Made by a program: the position numbers and the translations under genes | Assembly: GCA_000277445.1 (NCBI GenBank) | Contig: AJWJ01000399.1 | Span: forward strand, 1-22,468 | Direction: 5' to 3' | Source: Polysphondylium violaceum | Lineage: Eukaryota > Evosea > Eumycetozoa > Dictyosteliales > Dictyosteliaceae | DNA: 22,468 nucleotides | In this document: one piece after another, positions 1 through 10,222 of the stretch | Layout: each line of letters begins with the position of its first letter | Position numbering within the stretch: the first letter of the stretch is position 1 | Notes under the pieces: generated by a model | Told to the model about the DNA's origin: nothing | The model's input: the letters and a program-made list of their open reading frames with translations, nothing else | Database searches by the model: none

Positions 1-582
1 TCTTTTTGTTAAGAATATCAATATTCATGAATAAAATAATTTAAATTTTTAAAATAAACTCTCATCATTTAAATAAAATTATTTAATAACTATTTAACTA
101 TTTATCAATAACATCAATAAATGATTAAAATAGAAACTCTATTTTCGTTTTTATGCTAATCTCATGAATGGGGGAAAATCTTAAAAATAAAGAATTGGTT
201 GTGAAAGAATGATTCTATGCTATGGCATGATTGTATGCTATTCTTATCCACAAAGTTGATAATACACTCAATACCTTTTAGCTGACTTTAGGATATTGTT
301 CTTTCATACACTGAATATTTCCCACCTTTCTTGATCAATCTAAAAGTCTCGGATTCCCGAAAAAATGTGACTTTATAAATTTTCTGAGTTTTTTTTTTCA
401 TGGAGAAAAGACTTGGTTTTAAGGGAAACCAATATTTTAAAACAAAAGAAAAAACCAAGAGATTAAGAATCGTGCAATATAAAAAGGATGGAAACAACAT
501 AATTGTAAACTATTCAATTCTTTTACAGTTAATTTACTTTAAATATCCTTTTATTATTACCTTTATAACACCCATTAAAAAA
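1..582. other. Left-edge intergenic region
   Basis: A+T-rich DNA with no convincing gene. An ATG at 400 opens a frame that runs straight into the ependymin-like gene. The 61 added residues would be Lys-rich and would bury a clean signal peptide, so this part is read as promoter and 5' leader. A TATA-like A+T stretch near 475-485 is the only promoter hint. Confidence 0.6.
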
Positions 583-1454
583 ATGAAATTTTTATCTTTA
601 GCTTTCTTAATGATTATGATCGCTCTTGCTAGTGCAGGCTGTGCTAATCCATCTGGTTTCCACGCTACTTTTACTGCAAACTCTTTTAATATGGCTGATG
701 CTGGAAGTTCATATGAAAGTATGTGTTTTTACAATCAATGAGGATTATAGCTTGAAATAGAAGTTAGAAAAAAATACTAATTATAATAATAGCTGGTCAA
801 GTTAACATTGACTTTGTTGGTCAAAGAGCTTCTTCCGTGTTTGAATTTTATGCCCAAGATGGAAAAATCTATAGTGGCCTCACTTGGGCTTTCGGCACTA
901 ATGTAAGTAGTATTATTTTTGTTTTTAGAAAGATGGTTATACTGATTTACTTTCACAAATAGCAAACTGCCTACTTTATGGATACCAATGGTAACTGTCA
1001 AGAATCCCCATCAAATGTTGCTTTTCCAACTGGTTGGCCAGCCGTTATAAAGGATGATGGCTCCTACACTATTGGTGTATACCGTAAGCATCTCTCTATA
1101 TTGTTATCAATATAAAAATACATTATCACTAACTATTTAAATCCTTTAATACGTTTAGCTGTTGAAATGCTTGAAGTTGAAAGTGAGGTTACATCAGTAA
1201 ATCAAACCGTTTTCTTTGATACTGACAACTGTGCTTTGGTCTCCTCTTATTTAACCAATGCCGATGAATCAAACCCAGGTTTCTCTACCATCAATTACTT
1301 TAATGTTGGTCTCCCAAGTGAAGCTGCTTTCCAACTCCCACAAGCTTGTATCAATGCTGTCGGGTCATCTAAATCAATCTTTAAATTCAACCATAGACAT
1401 GTTCAATCAGCCTCCAAAGCTCTTCAACATACTTTAAATGCTTTATCAAAATAA
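583..1454 (+). CDS. Ependymin-related secreted protein (4 exons)
   Basis: Exons 583-718, 793-902, 963-1083 and 1159-1454 join to 220 codons plus stop; introns are 74, 60 and 75 bases with GTATGT/GTAAGT/GTAAGC donors. Residues 1-18 form a signal peptide (MKFLSLAFLMIMIALASA), so the product should enter the secretory or endolysosomal route. The mature part has four cysteines (20, 94, 147, 186) and possible N-glycosylation sites at Asn82 and Asn137. The arrangement of a DxNGNC segment in the middle and a C-terminal YFNVGLP...F..P..C block resembles the ependymin/EPDR1 family, whose members fold as a lipid-binding beta cradle. The start at 583 is preferred because it begins the signal peptide and follows an A run, as is usual in dictyostelids. 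The family call is by eye; a dictyostelid-specific secreted family is the alternative. The molecular role is unknown. Confidence 0.72.
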
Positions 1455-1509
1455 ATAAGATTAAATAAAAAATAATTCTACAATTCAATAGTTTTATTGA
1501 GGGAGTATG

Positions 1510-1541
1510 AAAAATACTACAATTCGTAAAGTAGTATTTTT
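1510..1541. repeat. 11-bp inverted repeat in convergent 3' region
   Basis: AAAAATACTAC at 1510-1520 and GTAGTATTTTT at 1531-1541 are perfect reverse complements separated by 10 bases. The hairpin lies between the stops of two convergent genes (1454 and 1715), 56 bases past the first stop, and would form in transcripts from either strand. AATAAA-type poly(A) signals lie just upstream on the + strand (about 1455-1475). A role in 3'-end formation is inference. Confidence 0.55.
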
Positions 1542-1714
1542 TTAATTTATTAAGTTTTAATTTTACATTTGGAGTTGAGATTATAAGTGATTAGAAATGA
1601 ATGGGAGAGGAAGGAAGTTGATGGTGATGATAAAATAAATATTTATTCTCGTTGAATGAATTTATGTGAAAGTGAATCTGTTTTGTTTATGTATTATGTA
1701 TTTTAAAATATTAC

Positions 1715-3932
1715 TTAGGAGAATGAAGGTGCTACCAATGATACCAATGCTTCAACAACACTTGCAGAAGTAGAACCACCAGAATTAATATCTGCTAACC
1801 ATTTACCTTCACTAATTAAAATTACTCTAGAGGTACTGTATGCCATACCTAAAAAGAAAGTATAACAAACCAAGAAATAAAAACCTTTGGGTGGTTGTTC
1901 ATAGTGAAGAACATCCATATTATATACTCTAGATTCAATATACATTGAAACTAAATCAGTTACCCATTCCAAAGAGAATTGAATAGCCATACTAGCAAAT
2001 AAAGTTGAATAGCTAAGACCCTCTTTATCAAAAACATTGTAGTAGGCTATATAGACAAGACAAGATGTCAGAATTGATGTGTTTTCATAAAGTTGTTCAT
2101 GTCTAAGGAAATCTCTATAGATTTTGTCAAAATTGGTTGAATGAGTAAGTTTTCTCTTGAAACAATAACCACAAATGGCATTCATAATCTTTTTATCTCT
2201 TGGTCTTAAAGTTGTTCTCCAAAATAATTCCAATAAAGAAACAATAGCCATAGTACCAGTCATAAATAATAAAGACACTATAAATTAATTGATTGAGTAC
2301 AGTTAATATCATTAATTAAATATTTAAATAATATTCTAACAAATACATACTACTACTATTAAAGAAACGACCATAATAAGTTGAAAACCACATAAAAATT
2401 AAAACAGGGAAAACTTGGGTACCTGGTACTTTTGGATTAATACGTGAGGAACATGCTCTGGATACAAAAAGAGCTGTGGCACAAATACCTGGATGAATTA
2501 AAATTCTAACTACAGATTTTGAAACACTACCTGATCTTGTGTACCAAGGAACCAAAAGGAAATCATAGAGTACCAATGCTACGGCAGCCAAAACAAATTG
2601 TGCCATAAAAAGATGTCTAAATGTTGGTGAGTTAATCTTTCTTCCCATGTAATGACTGCTACCTAATAAAGCAACGACGAAAAAGAAATAAGAGGGAAGA
2701 AGTGCAAGTGTAGGATCAAGATAATTCTTTACGGTATTGACTACGGCCCAAACAGATGCTCCTGATGAAGCAACAATGCCGATGAGTAAACAAACCAATG
2801 TATCACGGAAACCAAAGAACGACAACAAAAGAACATAGGGGTACATGCATAATGCAAAATTTAAAATAACTCTACTGACTGCATGGACTGCAATACCCCA
2901 GGTTGGCCAATCTTCATGGTTGATATCAACAAAACGACAACCTGCATAAATTTCAAAAACACCATATGACACTGCAATAAAGGACACCATAAGAGTCAAT
3001 ACTAACAACTTTGAAAAATATTTGCCAAAAACTTTAAAGAAAGCCAAATGATTAAATGGTTCTTTTAATTCTTTTTTAGCTTCCTCTTCGGGTGGATCTT
3101 GATCATACTCCTCTTCAATTGGAAACTCTTCGCCAATAGGAATATCATCGTCTGTATATTCTCCATCGTCTTCTTGATCTATATATTCCTGCATCTCAAT
3201 GCCTTCTTGACTACTGTAAATTTGATTTGGATCTTGAAAGCCTGGTGTGGTGGCTATGATAGATCCAACTGCAAATGATGAAACTTGCAATTCATTGGCT
3301 GTTTTGTTTTGAGCTGGTGCAGTTGATGTTGTTGTAATACTAGTACCATCGCTATTTGGTACAACTAATGTAATTGGTTGATTTTGCTCATTATTATTGT
3401 TTAATTCTAAACTTGGTGTGTGTAATTGTGGAACTACTAAATTATTATTATTATTATTGTTTTCATCTATGGGTGTTGCAGTTGTGGCAGTAGTGGTGGT
3501 TGTAGTTGTTGGTAATTTAGTTGGATCGGTAGGGACAGCACCGACTGGTCTTGGAACACTACCAATACTACGTCTATTTGGATTAAATTGAGTTGATCTT
3601 CTATGTTGTCTTGAAATTGGATGATTTACAGATAAAAGTCCAGGGCCACTAGTAGGTGATAATGCACCAGGTGGGGCATTTGGATCTAAAACAGTTGTAT
3701 GTGATCTATTTTGTCTAGAAATATTTGGTGATCTGTTTGGTGATCTATTTGGTGCAAATCCAGCTGGTCTAGTTGTTTCTGTATGTGATCTAGAACGTGG
3801 TTGTGATTGTGGCTCTGTATCTGAAACTTGTATTGATATTGATGATGGATTTTCATCTGTATTATCATTATCTGAATCTGATCTAAATCTTGATGCCAAA
3901 AGATCTAAAAGTGAAAATAATGAGGTAGCCAT
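1715..3932 (-). CDS. Large multi-pass membrane protein with disordered N-terminus, function unknown
   Basis: On the minus strand, exon 1 is 3932-2351 and exon 2 is 2277-1715, separated by a 73-base intron with a GTATGT donor and an ATAG acceptor; the join gives 714 codons plus stop. Residues 1 to about 290 are low complexity: an Arg-Ser-Pro repeat near 60-75, a Thr run near 141-152, Asn runs near 158-183, and a very acidic stretch at about 243-290. From about residue 303 the protein is hydrophobic with roughly ten predicted membrane segments (near 307-328, 347-372, 375-398, 409-430, 441-463, 475-492, 505-520, 528-545 and at least two in the last 120 residues). A basic loop with CGYC follows the eighth segment. 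There is no obvious signal peptide, and I do not recognise a transporter or receptor family. The acidic stretch before the first membrane segment probably lies in the cytosol (inference). It is convergent with the ependymin-like gene. Confidence 0.85.
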
Positions 3933-3945
3933 ATTTGATTATTTA

Positions 3946-4018
3946 TTATTTACTATTATTACTATTTACTATATTTGATTGATTACTATTGTTATTTACT
4001 ATATTTGACAAAATATTT
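3946..4018. repeat. Degenerate TTTACTAT tandem repeat
   Basis: The motif TTTACTAT or a close variant recurs several times directly upstream of the minus-strand membrane-protein start at 3932. TTTACTATATTTGA appears twice. It is in the expected leader or promoter and is probably a simple-sequence expansion. Confidence 0.5.
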
Positions 4019-4391
4019 ACTATTATTTACTATTTTTACAAAAGTGGAGTGATTAACTATGGTGAGTGTTTGTTGGTGGTGGTATTGGAGATACTGATTG
4101 ACTTTATTGGTTGGGTGAAAAAAAAAATAAAAGAAAATCCGGAAATGGCAAATTTGATAACTACTATAAACAAAAAAAGCCTTTATCTTTTGAAAAGGTG
4201 TTATAATTGAGGGATGTGTTGGTGGTGGTAATTGTACAATTGGATAATATTACAGGGGTTGAATGTTACTGGTATTTGAATATACACTGAAAAGAAAAAA
4301 ATGATTCTTTCAAAAACTCTTTGTTTTTATTATGTGAGCCTTTGAGAATATTGTTTTATTGAATAAATGTGTGTGTGATTGAAGGAACCAA

Positions 4392-4450
4392 TAAAATCTC
4401 GTCATATGAGAAATTATTGGATGAATTATTTTTAGTTTGATGAGATTTTA
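4392..4450. repeat. 13-bp inverted repeat with 33-base loop
   Basis: TAAAATCTCGTCA at 4392-4404 pairs with TGATGAGATTTTA at 4438-4450 over 13 positions, with one G-T wobble. It lies in gene-free DNA. It could be a hairpin transcript or a chance pairing; A+T-rich DNA makes such repeats fairly common, but this one includes several G-C pairs. Confidence 0.4.
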
Positions 4451-6036
4451 GTTAAGATTGATTGTTTTAACAATTTTAACACACACTCTCCAACAACAAC
4501 AATGTGATTGATTGTGTGGGTAGGCGAGGTATTTTTATGTGTGAAAACAAAAATAAAAAAAAACTAAAAATAATTTTTTTGATCAAAAAAGTTTTTTTAA
4601 AAAAAGGAGGTCCTTGATCGTGATGTGGGATGTTTTTTTTAAAAAAAATAAAAAGATATAAATGGTTGTTGTGTGTGTTTATGTGTGTGAGTTGTTTATG
4701 TGATGATCACTTTGTGTGTGAATAGTTTAAACAGTAATGAGTTTACACAACAAACAGTTGAAGATGATGTGTGAGGGGGGCTGCAATGATGAATTAAAAA
4801 AAAAAAAATTGTCAAAAAAAAAAATGCGTAGATGAGACGATACGATGCTTTCAAGTAAAAATTTTGAGGAAAACTGATCAGTGGGTCTAGACTTTTAAAA
4901 ATAGCCTATGTCTGTAAACGATAGGTGAAATGATTGGTGAATTATTATAAAGATATGACAAGGAGAGTAGATTGGATATGGATATATTTGATTGATTGAG
5001 TTTGTGAAAAAAAGAGAAAAAAAAAAGATATTTTTAAAATGGTTAACTCTGTTTGTTGAAGAGACAACAATCGTGTATTTTAGTCAACGCAATTTTCTAT
5101 TTTCTTTTCTTTTTTTTTTTTCTTACAAATTTTTTTCTCTCTCTTGCTCTCTCTCTTTTTGAATAGTATGACTACTACTATTGTGTATCTTTATCTATGC
5201 AAGGAAAATAATGATGAATGGAATGATTTGGGAAAAAAAAAGGTTTTTCCCCCGAGGTCAATTTTCACCCTTATCCCTTTTTTGATGTTGAGTTGTGGTG
5301 GATGAAATAAATATCTAGGTCCACCTTTTTTTTTTTGGATTTTTTCACAATTTTGATTATTTTTATTTTTAATTTTTTTTTAGTGGGCTAGGGTCCCTTC
5401 CTCATTTTATTTACATTTTGATTTTTTTTTCTTGTGGCTAAAAAAAAATCTGATTGGTTTTAGCTTTTGAAAAATTCTACCGTTAGGATTCGCTTTCGTA
5501 CTTGTTGAACGTAATAGGTAAAGATATGGAAAAGGGGCGACTTTATCGACATAATTGTGTTGAAATAAAAATATCTGTAATCTTTCATATTCACCAAAAC
5601 TATATTTTTGATTGGATAATAGAAACCGAATCGTGAGTACTGTGAGATTTACGAATGTGTACAAATCAAGTCTTGTTAATCTTCACATTAAACTACTTTG
5701 ATCTCATTTATCTCTTTTTTTCTTTATTTAAAACCTATTATTAGTATTATTTATTTTTTCATTTGCATATTTTAATTTGAATTTCAGACTCAATTTTTGT
5801 GTGGATATTAAATAAATAATAGATAAAAAATGAACTTAGGAGTGTAAAAAAATATAATATAGATAGTAGGTCAAATTTTATTTATCAAATAATTTGAAAA
5901 TCATAATCAGTTCGATATTTCATCTCTGAAAATCAAATAGAGGCATATTGAAATTTTTGATCAATTTGTTTTTTTTTTTTTTTTTTTGTAAATTGAAAAA
6001 AAAAAAAATAGAACACATTATTTCAATTTTGCAGCA

Positions 6037-7050
6037 ATGATCAAAATCATTCAAAATTCTACAAGAATCACTCGTAGATTAACAAAGATCACAACAACAA
6101 CTCGTACTACTACAAATAGCGGTATTAGTTTATCTCGATCTAATAATAATAGTAATGGTGTTTATGTTTCATCATTTAGCAGCAACACTGTTGGTTTAAA
6201 CAATAATAATATAAATAAAAGATTTTATAGTACATCAGACTCTACCACCACGACAACAGAGCCAAATGAATGTATTCTTGAAAGATTAACAGGTCAAGAT
6301 GAAGGTATTAGTGTTATTTCATTCAATAGAGGACAGGTAAAGAATGCATTGGGAAAGAATATGATGAAGCAATTTAGACAACACTTGAATGAACTCAGAT
6401 TCTGCCCAACTACCAGAGTCGTGATCATAAAGAGTATGGTCGAGGGCGTGTTTTGTTCAGGTGCCGATCTCAAAGAACGTGCACAAATGACACCTATTGA
6501 AGCAGCACAGTTTGTACATTCTCTTCGTACATCGTTTACAGAGTTGGAGACACTCCAAATGCCAACCATTGGCTGTGTCGAGGGTGTTGCATTGGGCGGT
6601 GGCACAGAGATTATGTTGGCTATGGATTTCAGAGTTGCCAGCAAAAGTGCCAAGATGGGATTGCCAGAGACTGGTTTGGCTATTATCCCCGGTGCTGGTG
6701 GCACACAAAGATTACCACGTTTGATTGGCATTCCACGTGCCAAAGAGTTGATCTACACTGGTGCCATCATTGATTCAAAGAGGGCCTTTGAAATTGGTTT
6801 GATCCAATACGAGACTGAAAAAGGAGAGGCCTTTGCCAAATGCCTGGAAATTGCCAGACAAATTATACCAAAGGGTCCTGTTGCAATCAGAATGGCCAAG
6901 CAAGCCATTGATAAGGGTATGAATGTAGATATTGCCTCGGGCATGGTCATTGAGCAAGCATCCTATGCTCAAGTCATTCCAACCAAAGATAGAATCGAAG
7001 GTTTAACCGCATTTAAAGAAAAGAGAAAGCCTGTATACAAAGGTGAATAA
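6037..7050 (+). CDS. auh: Mitochondrial enoyl-CoA hydratase, AUH type (methylglutaconyl-CoA hydratase)
   Basis: An intronless 337-codon gene of the crotonase family. The first ~75 residues are Arg-, Thr- and Asn-rich with almost no acidic residues, as in a mitochondrial presequence; RRFYST-like KRFYST near 61-66 resembles a processing site. The crotonase core shows [11 protein letters not shown] (about 139-149, oxyanion hole), ALGGGTE (185-191) and [21 protein letters not shown] (208-228). The two glutamates expected for hydration fit Glu191 and Glu211, 20 residues apart as in human AUH (Glu169/Glu189). The C-terminus, [20 protein letters not shown], is nearly that of human AUH. AUH hydrates 3-methylglutaconyl-CoA in leucine breakdown in the mitochondrial matrix; the human protein also binds AU-rich RNA. 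A generic short-chain enoyl-CoA hydratase (ECHS1) is less likely given the close AUH match. It is convergent with the Mdm31-like gene, 34 bases away. Confidence 0.93.
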   Translation: MIKIIQNSTRITRRLTKITTTTRTTTNSGISLSRSNNNSNGVYVSSFSSNTVGLNNNNINKRFYSTSDSTTTTTEPNECILERLTGQDEGISVISFNRGQVKNALGKNMMKQFRQHLNELRFCPTTRVVIIKSMVEGVFCSGADLKERAQMTPIEAAQFVHSLRTSFTELETLQMPTIGCVEGVALGGGTEIMLAMDFRVASKSAKMGLPETGLAIIPGAGGTQRLPRLIGIPRAKELIYTGAIIDSKRAFEIGLIQYETEKGEAFAKCLEIARQIIPKGPVAIRMAKQAIDKGMNVDIASGMVIEQASYAQVIPTKDRIEGLTAFKEKRKPVYKGE

Positions 7051-7084
7051 ACACTAATGTCTATATGTTAAATGTGCATATATT

Positions 7085-9376
7085 TTATTTTATTTGTTGT
7101 AATTGTAGTTGTAATTGCTTTTGTTGTAGTATTTGGTTATAGTAGACCAATTGTTGATTATCCTCATCTTCCTCATCTTGTGGGGGTTGTTCATCTTGTT
7201 GTTGTTTAGCGGTATGTACCACCAAGTTATTACTACTGGTGTCCTTGTCTAAAAGGTTATTGATTTCCAAAGAGTTTTGATTATACAGTTGTTGTTCTCT
7301 TTCAAATTCTTCCTTTTCCTGTTGATGGTATTGGAGGTCTTGGAGATGGGGTACGAGCCATTGGATAATGTCATTGATGAGATCTGTGGCAACCTTTTTC
7401 AATGTAGTTACATTCTTTGTCTCTTTTACCTTGTTTGCCAATTCCTCATACACTGAGCTACCCATATAGTCCCAGAAACATGCTTGGGAAGGTGTCCATG
7501 AACCATTGAATTGACGGAGATTCATAGAGAATGAAAATGAGAGTGGAATATGTTTAGAGTGCGAGTTGATATATGCGACAATGGGATGAGCCAGTGCATT
7601 AGAGATGTATGATATCTCGGGTGTGTAGAGCGGTGCCACAGAGTACAAGTGGTTCAGTTGCACCTTGAATGACAAATGAATGTTTTTCGATGGATCTTCG
7701 TCGGTGGGTATGATACCATACTCTATCGACTCGCTCTCGAGTATCTCCATTGTCTCTAAATTACGTGGCAACAGGATCTGTAGCTGAATATCAAACGTTC
7801 CCTCCTTTATCCAACCCAAGGGCCCTGTAGCATTTCTGCTGAGTATGTCCATATTGACACCGTCAATCTTTAGCTCTCTCATTTCAAACTTTTCTTTACC
7901 CTTTTCTTTGTTTCCAAGAAGTTCGTTGATTACATTGCTATTGTTGCCGGTGACACTGGTGCCATTGCCATTGTCAAGAGTTGACGACTGTTTATCGATA
8001 AATCTAAATGTCTGATGTTGTGGAATGGTGAATGTAAACAAAGAGTTGTCAAATTTGCCAATGATTGATTTACAAGACAACAAATCCAACAGCAACCATT
8101 GTTTTCTGAATCTATCACTCTCTAAATGATAGATTGATATGGACAATGGTCTGTGTGTTCTATCGGGTAAAAAGTATGTAATCAATAGATCCTTAACCTC
8201 TAGTTTCTCAAATACAAAATCACCCTGTGCCCTATTTATTGTGTGCATTGTGTTAGTATCATTGTATCATACAACCATAATAACAAGTAATAATAATAAA
8301 TACTTTTTCTTTCTTGGATAGATATAGTCTTTGTTTACATAGACACCTTCAGTTCTTCTATCGATTAAGCCTCTAACACCACTCAAAAGACATTCTTGAA
8401 TAATACCTTTTCCTTCCAACATCCACAAGAGACTGAGTTTGATATCTATTCTTTTAATTGATAGCTGAATGGAAGACAAATGTTCATCGGCTCTTGGTCT
8501 ACGTGATACATTTACATTTTCTATACTAATGTATCCTGTTTTTAATTCACCTCTTGCTTGCTCAAATGTAATTGTAATACCTGTATTGTTTGTCAAATAT
8601 TTACCAATTTTATTTGCAATCCATTCTATTTAATAGTTTCATTAGTATACGAGAAACTCTTTGTCGTATTACTGTTACTCATATTACTACAACATACCTG
8701 AAAATTCAAATGTATTCGCCACCCAAAGTATTAGAGACACCAGTGTGGTTGTACCTACGATAACCAACGAACCTGTTCCAAACAATAGCCAGCTAAATAT
8801 TGCAAACATTTGATCAGAGGTCAATGGTTTATGTCTTGTTAAAAAATACTTAATCTTATCCCACAGTGCACCAACTGCTGACATGTATTTGTTTTTATTT
8901 GTATTACTATTGTTTTTGTTTTCATTATTACTATTATTGTCATTGCTATTGTTGTTGTTATTTTCATTATTATTATTATTATTATTACTACTATTATTGG
9001 TATTATTGTTTGATGTACTAGTTGAGTAGTGTCTTAATATAACCTTACTAAAAGGTGTATATGATCTACTTAATGAGATATGTTTGTATATCAACGGATT
9101 ACAAACACCCCGATCCTTTATGTTTTTTAATGAAGCGTTAGGTGTTGTAATACTGCTACCATTCATCCTCGATGATAAGGATGAGAATGATGATGGTGTT
9201 TGTTGTTGAGGACTTATGCCACTACTGTTAGTAATACTACGACTACTACTAGTAGTTGACAATGGTTTTGCTGTATAGATAAGGGATTGATAGGGGTGGG
9301 AACTTCCAACATCTTTTAAATAAAGATGTTTACTTTTTGCTAACCCTCTAATAAAAGAGATGTTATTTAAACTCAT
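7085..9376 (-). CDS. Mdm31/Mdm32-family mitochondrial inner-membrane protein (3 exons)
   Basis: Minus-strand exons 9376-8698, 8625-8304 and 8231-7085 join to 715 codons plus stop. The introns are 72 bases each; the second has a weak GTATTT donor but a perfect TACTAAC branch site. The order of parts matches yeast Mdm31/Mdm32: an N-terminal region with few acidic residues, long Asn/Ser runs (about 119-163), the block LTSDQMFAIFSWLLFGTGSL leading into a membrane helix (about 185-220), then EWIANKIGKYL, NVSRRPR, GKGIIQECLLSGVRGLIDRR, GDFVFEKLEVKDLLI (338 on), FRKQWLLLDLLS, FDNSLFT and GPLGWIKEG (470-478). Mdm31/32 sit in the inner membrane and affect mitochondrial shape, nucleoid stability and phospholipid balance. 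A Gln-rich tail ends the protein. A second predicted C-terminal membrane segment is not obvious to me. The Asn-rich insert is typical of dictyostelids. Confidence 0.85.
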
Positions 9377-9836
9377 AGCTATATGTATATGTGTGTGGTG
9401 TATATGTGTGTATGTATGTATAAAATATAAATATAGAGATAAATGTATAAATATAAAGAAAAAAAATCTACAAAAAACTATATGGTAATACTATTATTAT
9501 TATTATTGTTATTGTTATTATATTATTGTTATTATAAATATTAGTTATAAATAGTTGAAATTATTATTTCTACTATTATTACATCACATGATCTTTCTTT
9601 TGAAGAGACTGTTATATGAATGTGGTGATAGATTTCGAATGAATGTGGGGGGGTGGGTGTTTTGTGTTTTGTGTGTGAAAAAAAAATAGATTTTTATGTA
9701 AATTGCGGGATTTTCTCATAAAATTGGCCATTTTTATGATTGCACAATTACGTAAAATGTTTGAATCTTTTTTAGAGTTGAAGATCAATGAGTGGGCGTG
9801 TAAAAATATAAAATGACATTTTATGTTCATGCAAAT
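9377..9836. other. Upstream region of the Mdm31-like gene
   Basis: A+T-rich leader and promoter of the minus-strand gene. It includes GTGTGTATGT-type stretches just upstream of the start and an ATT/GTT simple repeat at about 9492-9534. The 72-codon minus frame at 9612-9830 encodes a His/Lys/Phe-rich string with no recognisable domain and is judged non-coding. Confidence 0.5.
9492..9534. repeat. ATT/GTT trinucleotide repeat
   Basis: A run of ATT units interrupted by GTT, non-coding, upstream of the Mdm31-like gene. Simple-sequence repeats like this are common in dictyostelid intergenic DNA. Confidence 0.7.
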
Positions 9837-9919
9837 ATGTTTGAGTTTAATGACCTTAAATCTGATGTGCTGAGTTCTTTGAAGAAGATGTCGATATTAT
9901 ATCACACAATAACAAGGTA

Positions 9920-10222
9920 ATGGCGGAGAATGATACTAGCACAGCTTCCCCTGCTGATACTGGTTGGGTATCGTTGCTTCCAACGAATCAACCTATGAGG
10001 CAGTGGACCGGTACCATACTCGTAATCACTATCGTTGATCAATGGCTATTGCTCACATGTATACATGTCGATACTTTAATATTGGAGAGAGATCCACAAT
10101 GGATCGCTCTGTGGTGTTGTATTTCTCTATGGCAAATATATATTTATAATAAATCTCATTCAGTGTTATTTTTAATTTTATTTCGATCTGTATCTCCAAA
10201 GCGAATGTCTAAACATCAATAG
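9920..10222 (+). CDS. Doubtful 100-codon ORF in a G+C-rich island
   Basis: An ATG at 9920 opens 100 codons with a polar start (MAENDTSTASPADTGW) and a hydrophobic Trp-rich middle (DQWLLLTCIHVDTLIL, WIALWCCISLWQIYIYN). I recognise no family. The ATG overlaps the stop (9918-9920) of a 27-codon frame that begins at 9837. The G+C-rich part covers only about 9900-10130; the last ~30 codons run into ordinary A+T-rich DNA, which argues against the whole frame being a real gene. The same bases form strong hairpins, so an RNA gene or a decayed sequence is an equal explanation. Low confidence as a protein gene. Confidence 0.22.
   Translation: MAENDTSTASPADTGWVSLLPTNQPMRQWTGTILVITIVDQWLLLTCIHVDTLILERDPQWIALWCCISLWQIYIYNKSHSVLFLILFRSVSPKRMSKHQ
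9962..9993. repeat. Nested hairpin
   Basis: Inner stem TCGTTG/CAACGA (9971-9976 with 9981-9986) closes a CTTC tetraloop. After a small internal loop, an outer stem GGTTG/CAACC (9962-9966 with 9989-9993) continues it. This 32-base structure is G+C-rich against an A+T-rich background. Confidence 0.5.
10055..10110. repeat. 14-bp palindrome and adjacent hairpin
   Basis: ACATGTATACATGT at 10055-10068 is a perfect palindrome. Eighteen bases on, GATCCA (10091-10096) pairs with TGGATC (10100-10105) across a CAA loop, and four more pairs (10086-10089 with 10107-10110) follow one mismatch. Together with the hairpin at 9962-9993 this makes three self-complementary elements within 150 bases. Confidence 0.5.

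Larger units (their letters stand above)
3933..6036. other. 2.1 kb divergent intergenic region
   Basis: It separates the start of the minus-strand membrane protein (3932) from the start of AUH (6037), so it should hold both promoters. It contains TTTACTAT-type repeats near 3946-4018, many G/T-rich stretches (4640-4720), long A and T runs, a 12-bp palindrome AATTGTACAATT at 4230-4241 and a 13-bp inverted repeat at 4392-4450. Long frames here lack an ATG or are low complexity. A 5'-leader intron for AUH ending at the TTTTGCAG just before 6036 is possible but unproven. I see no recognisable RNA gene. Confidence 0.6.

Noticed and set aside
400-582. In-frame N-terminal extension of the ependymin-like gene
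   Set aside because: It would add 61 Lys-rich residues before a clean signal peptide, and the downstream ATG has the usual A-rich context.
4785-4877. Possible C/D-box snoRNA (AATGATGA to CTGA)
   Set aside because: The spacing is about right, but the terminal stem is only about 3 bp, the internal boxes are poor and two A runs fill the middle. It is more likely chance.
5407-5664. 85-codon minus-strand frame
   Set aside because: It starts at TTG and contains no internal Met, has no family match, and ends in a Lys-rich stretch from an A/T tract.
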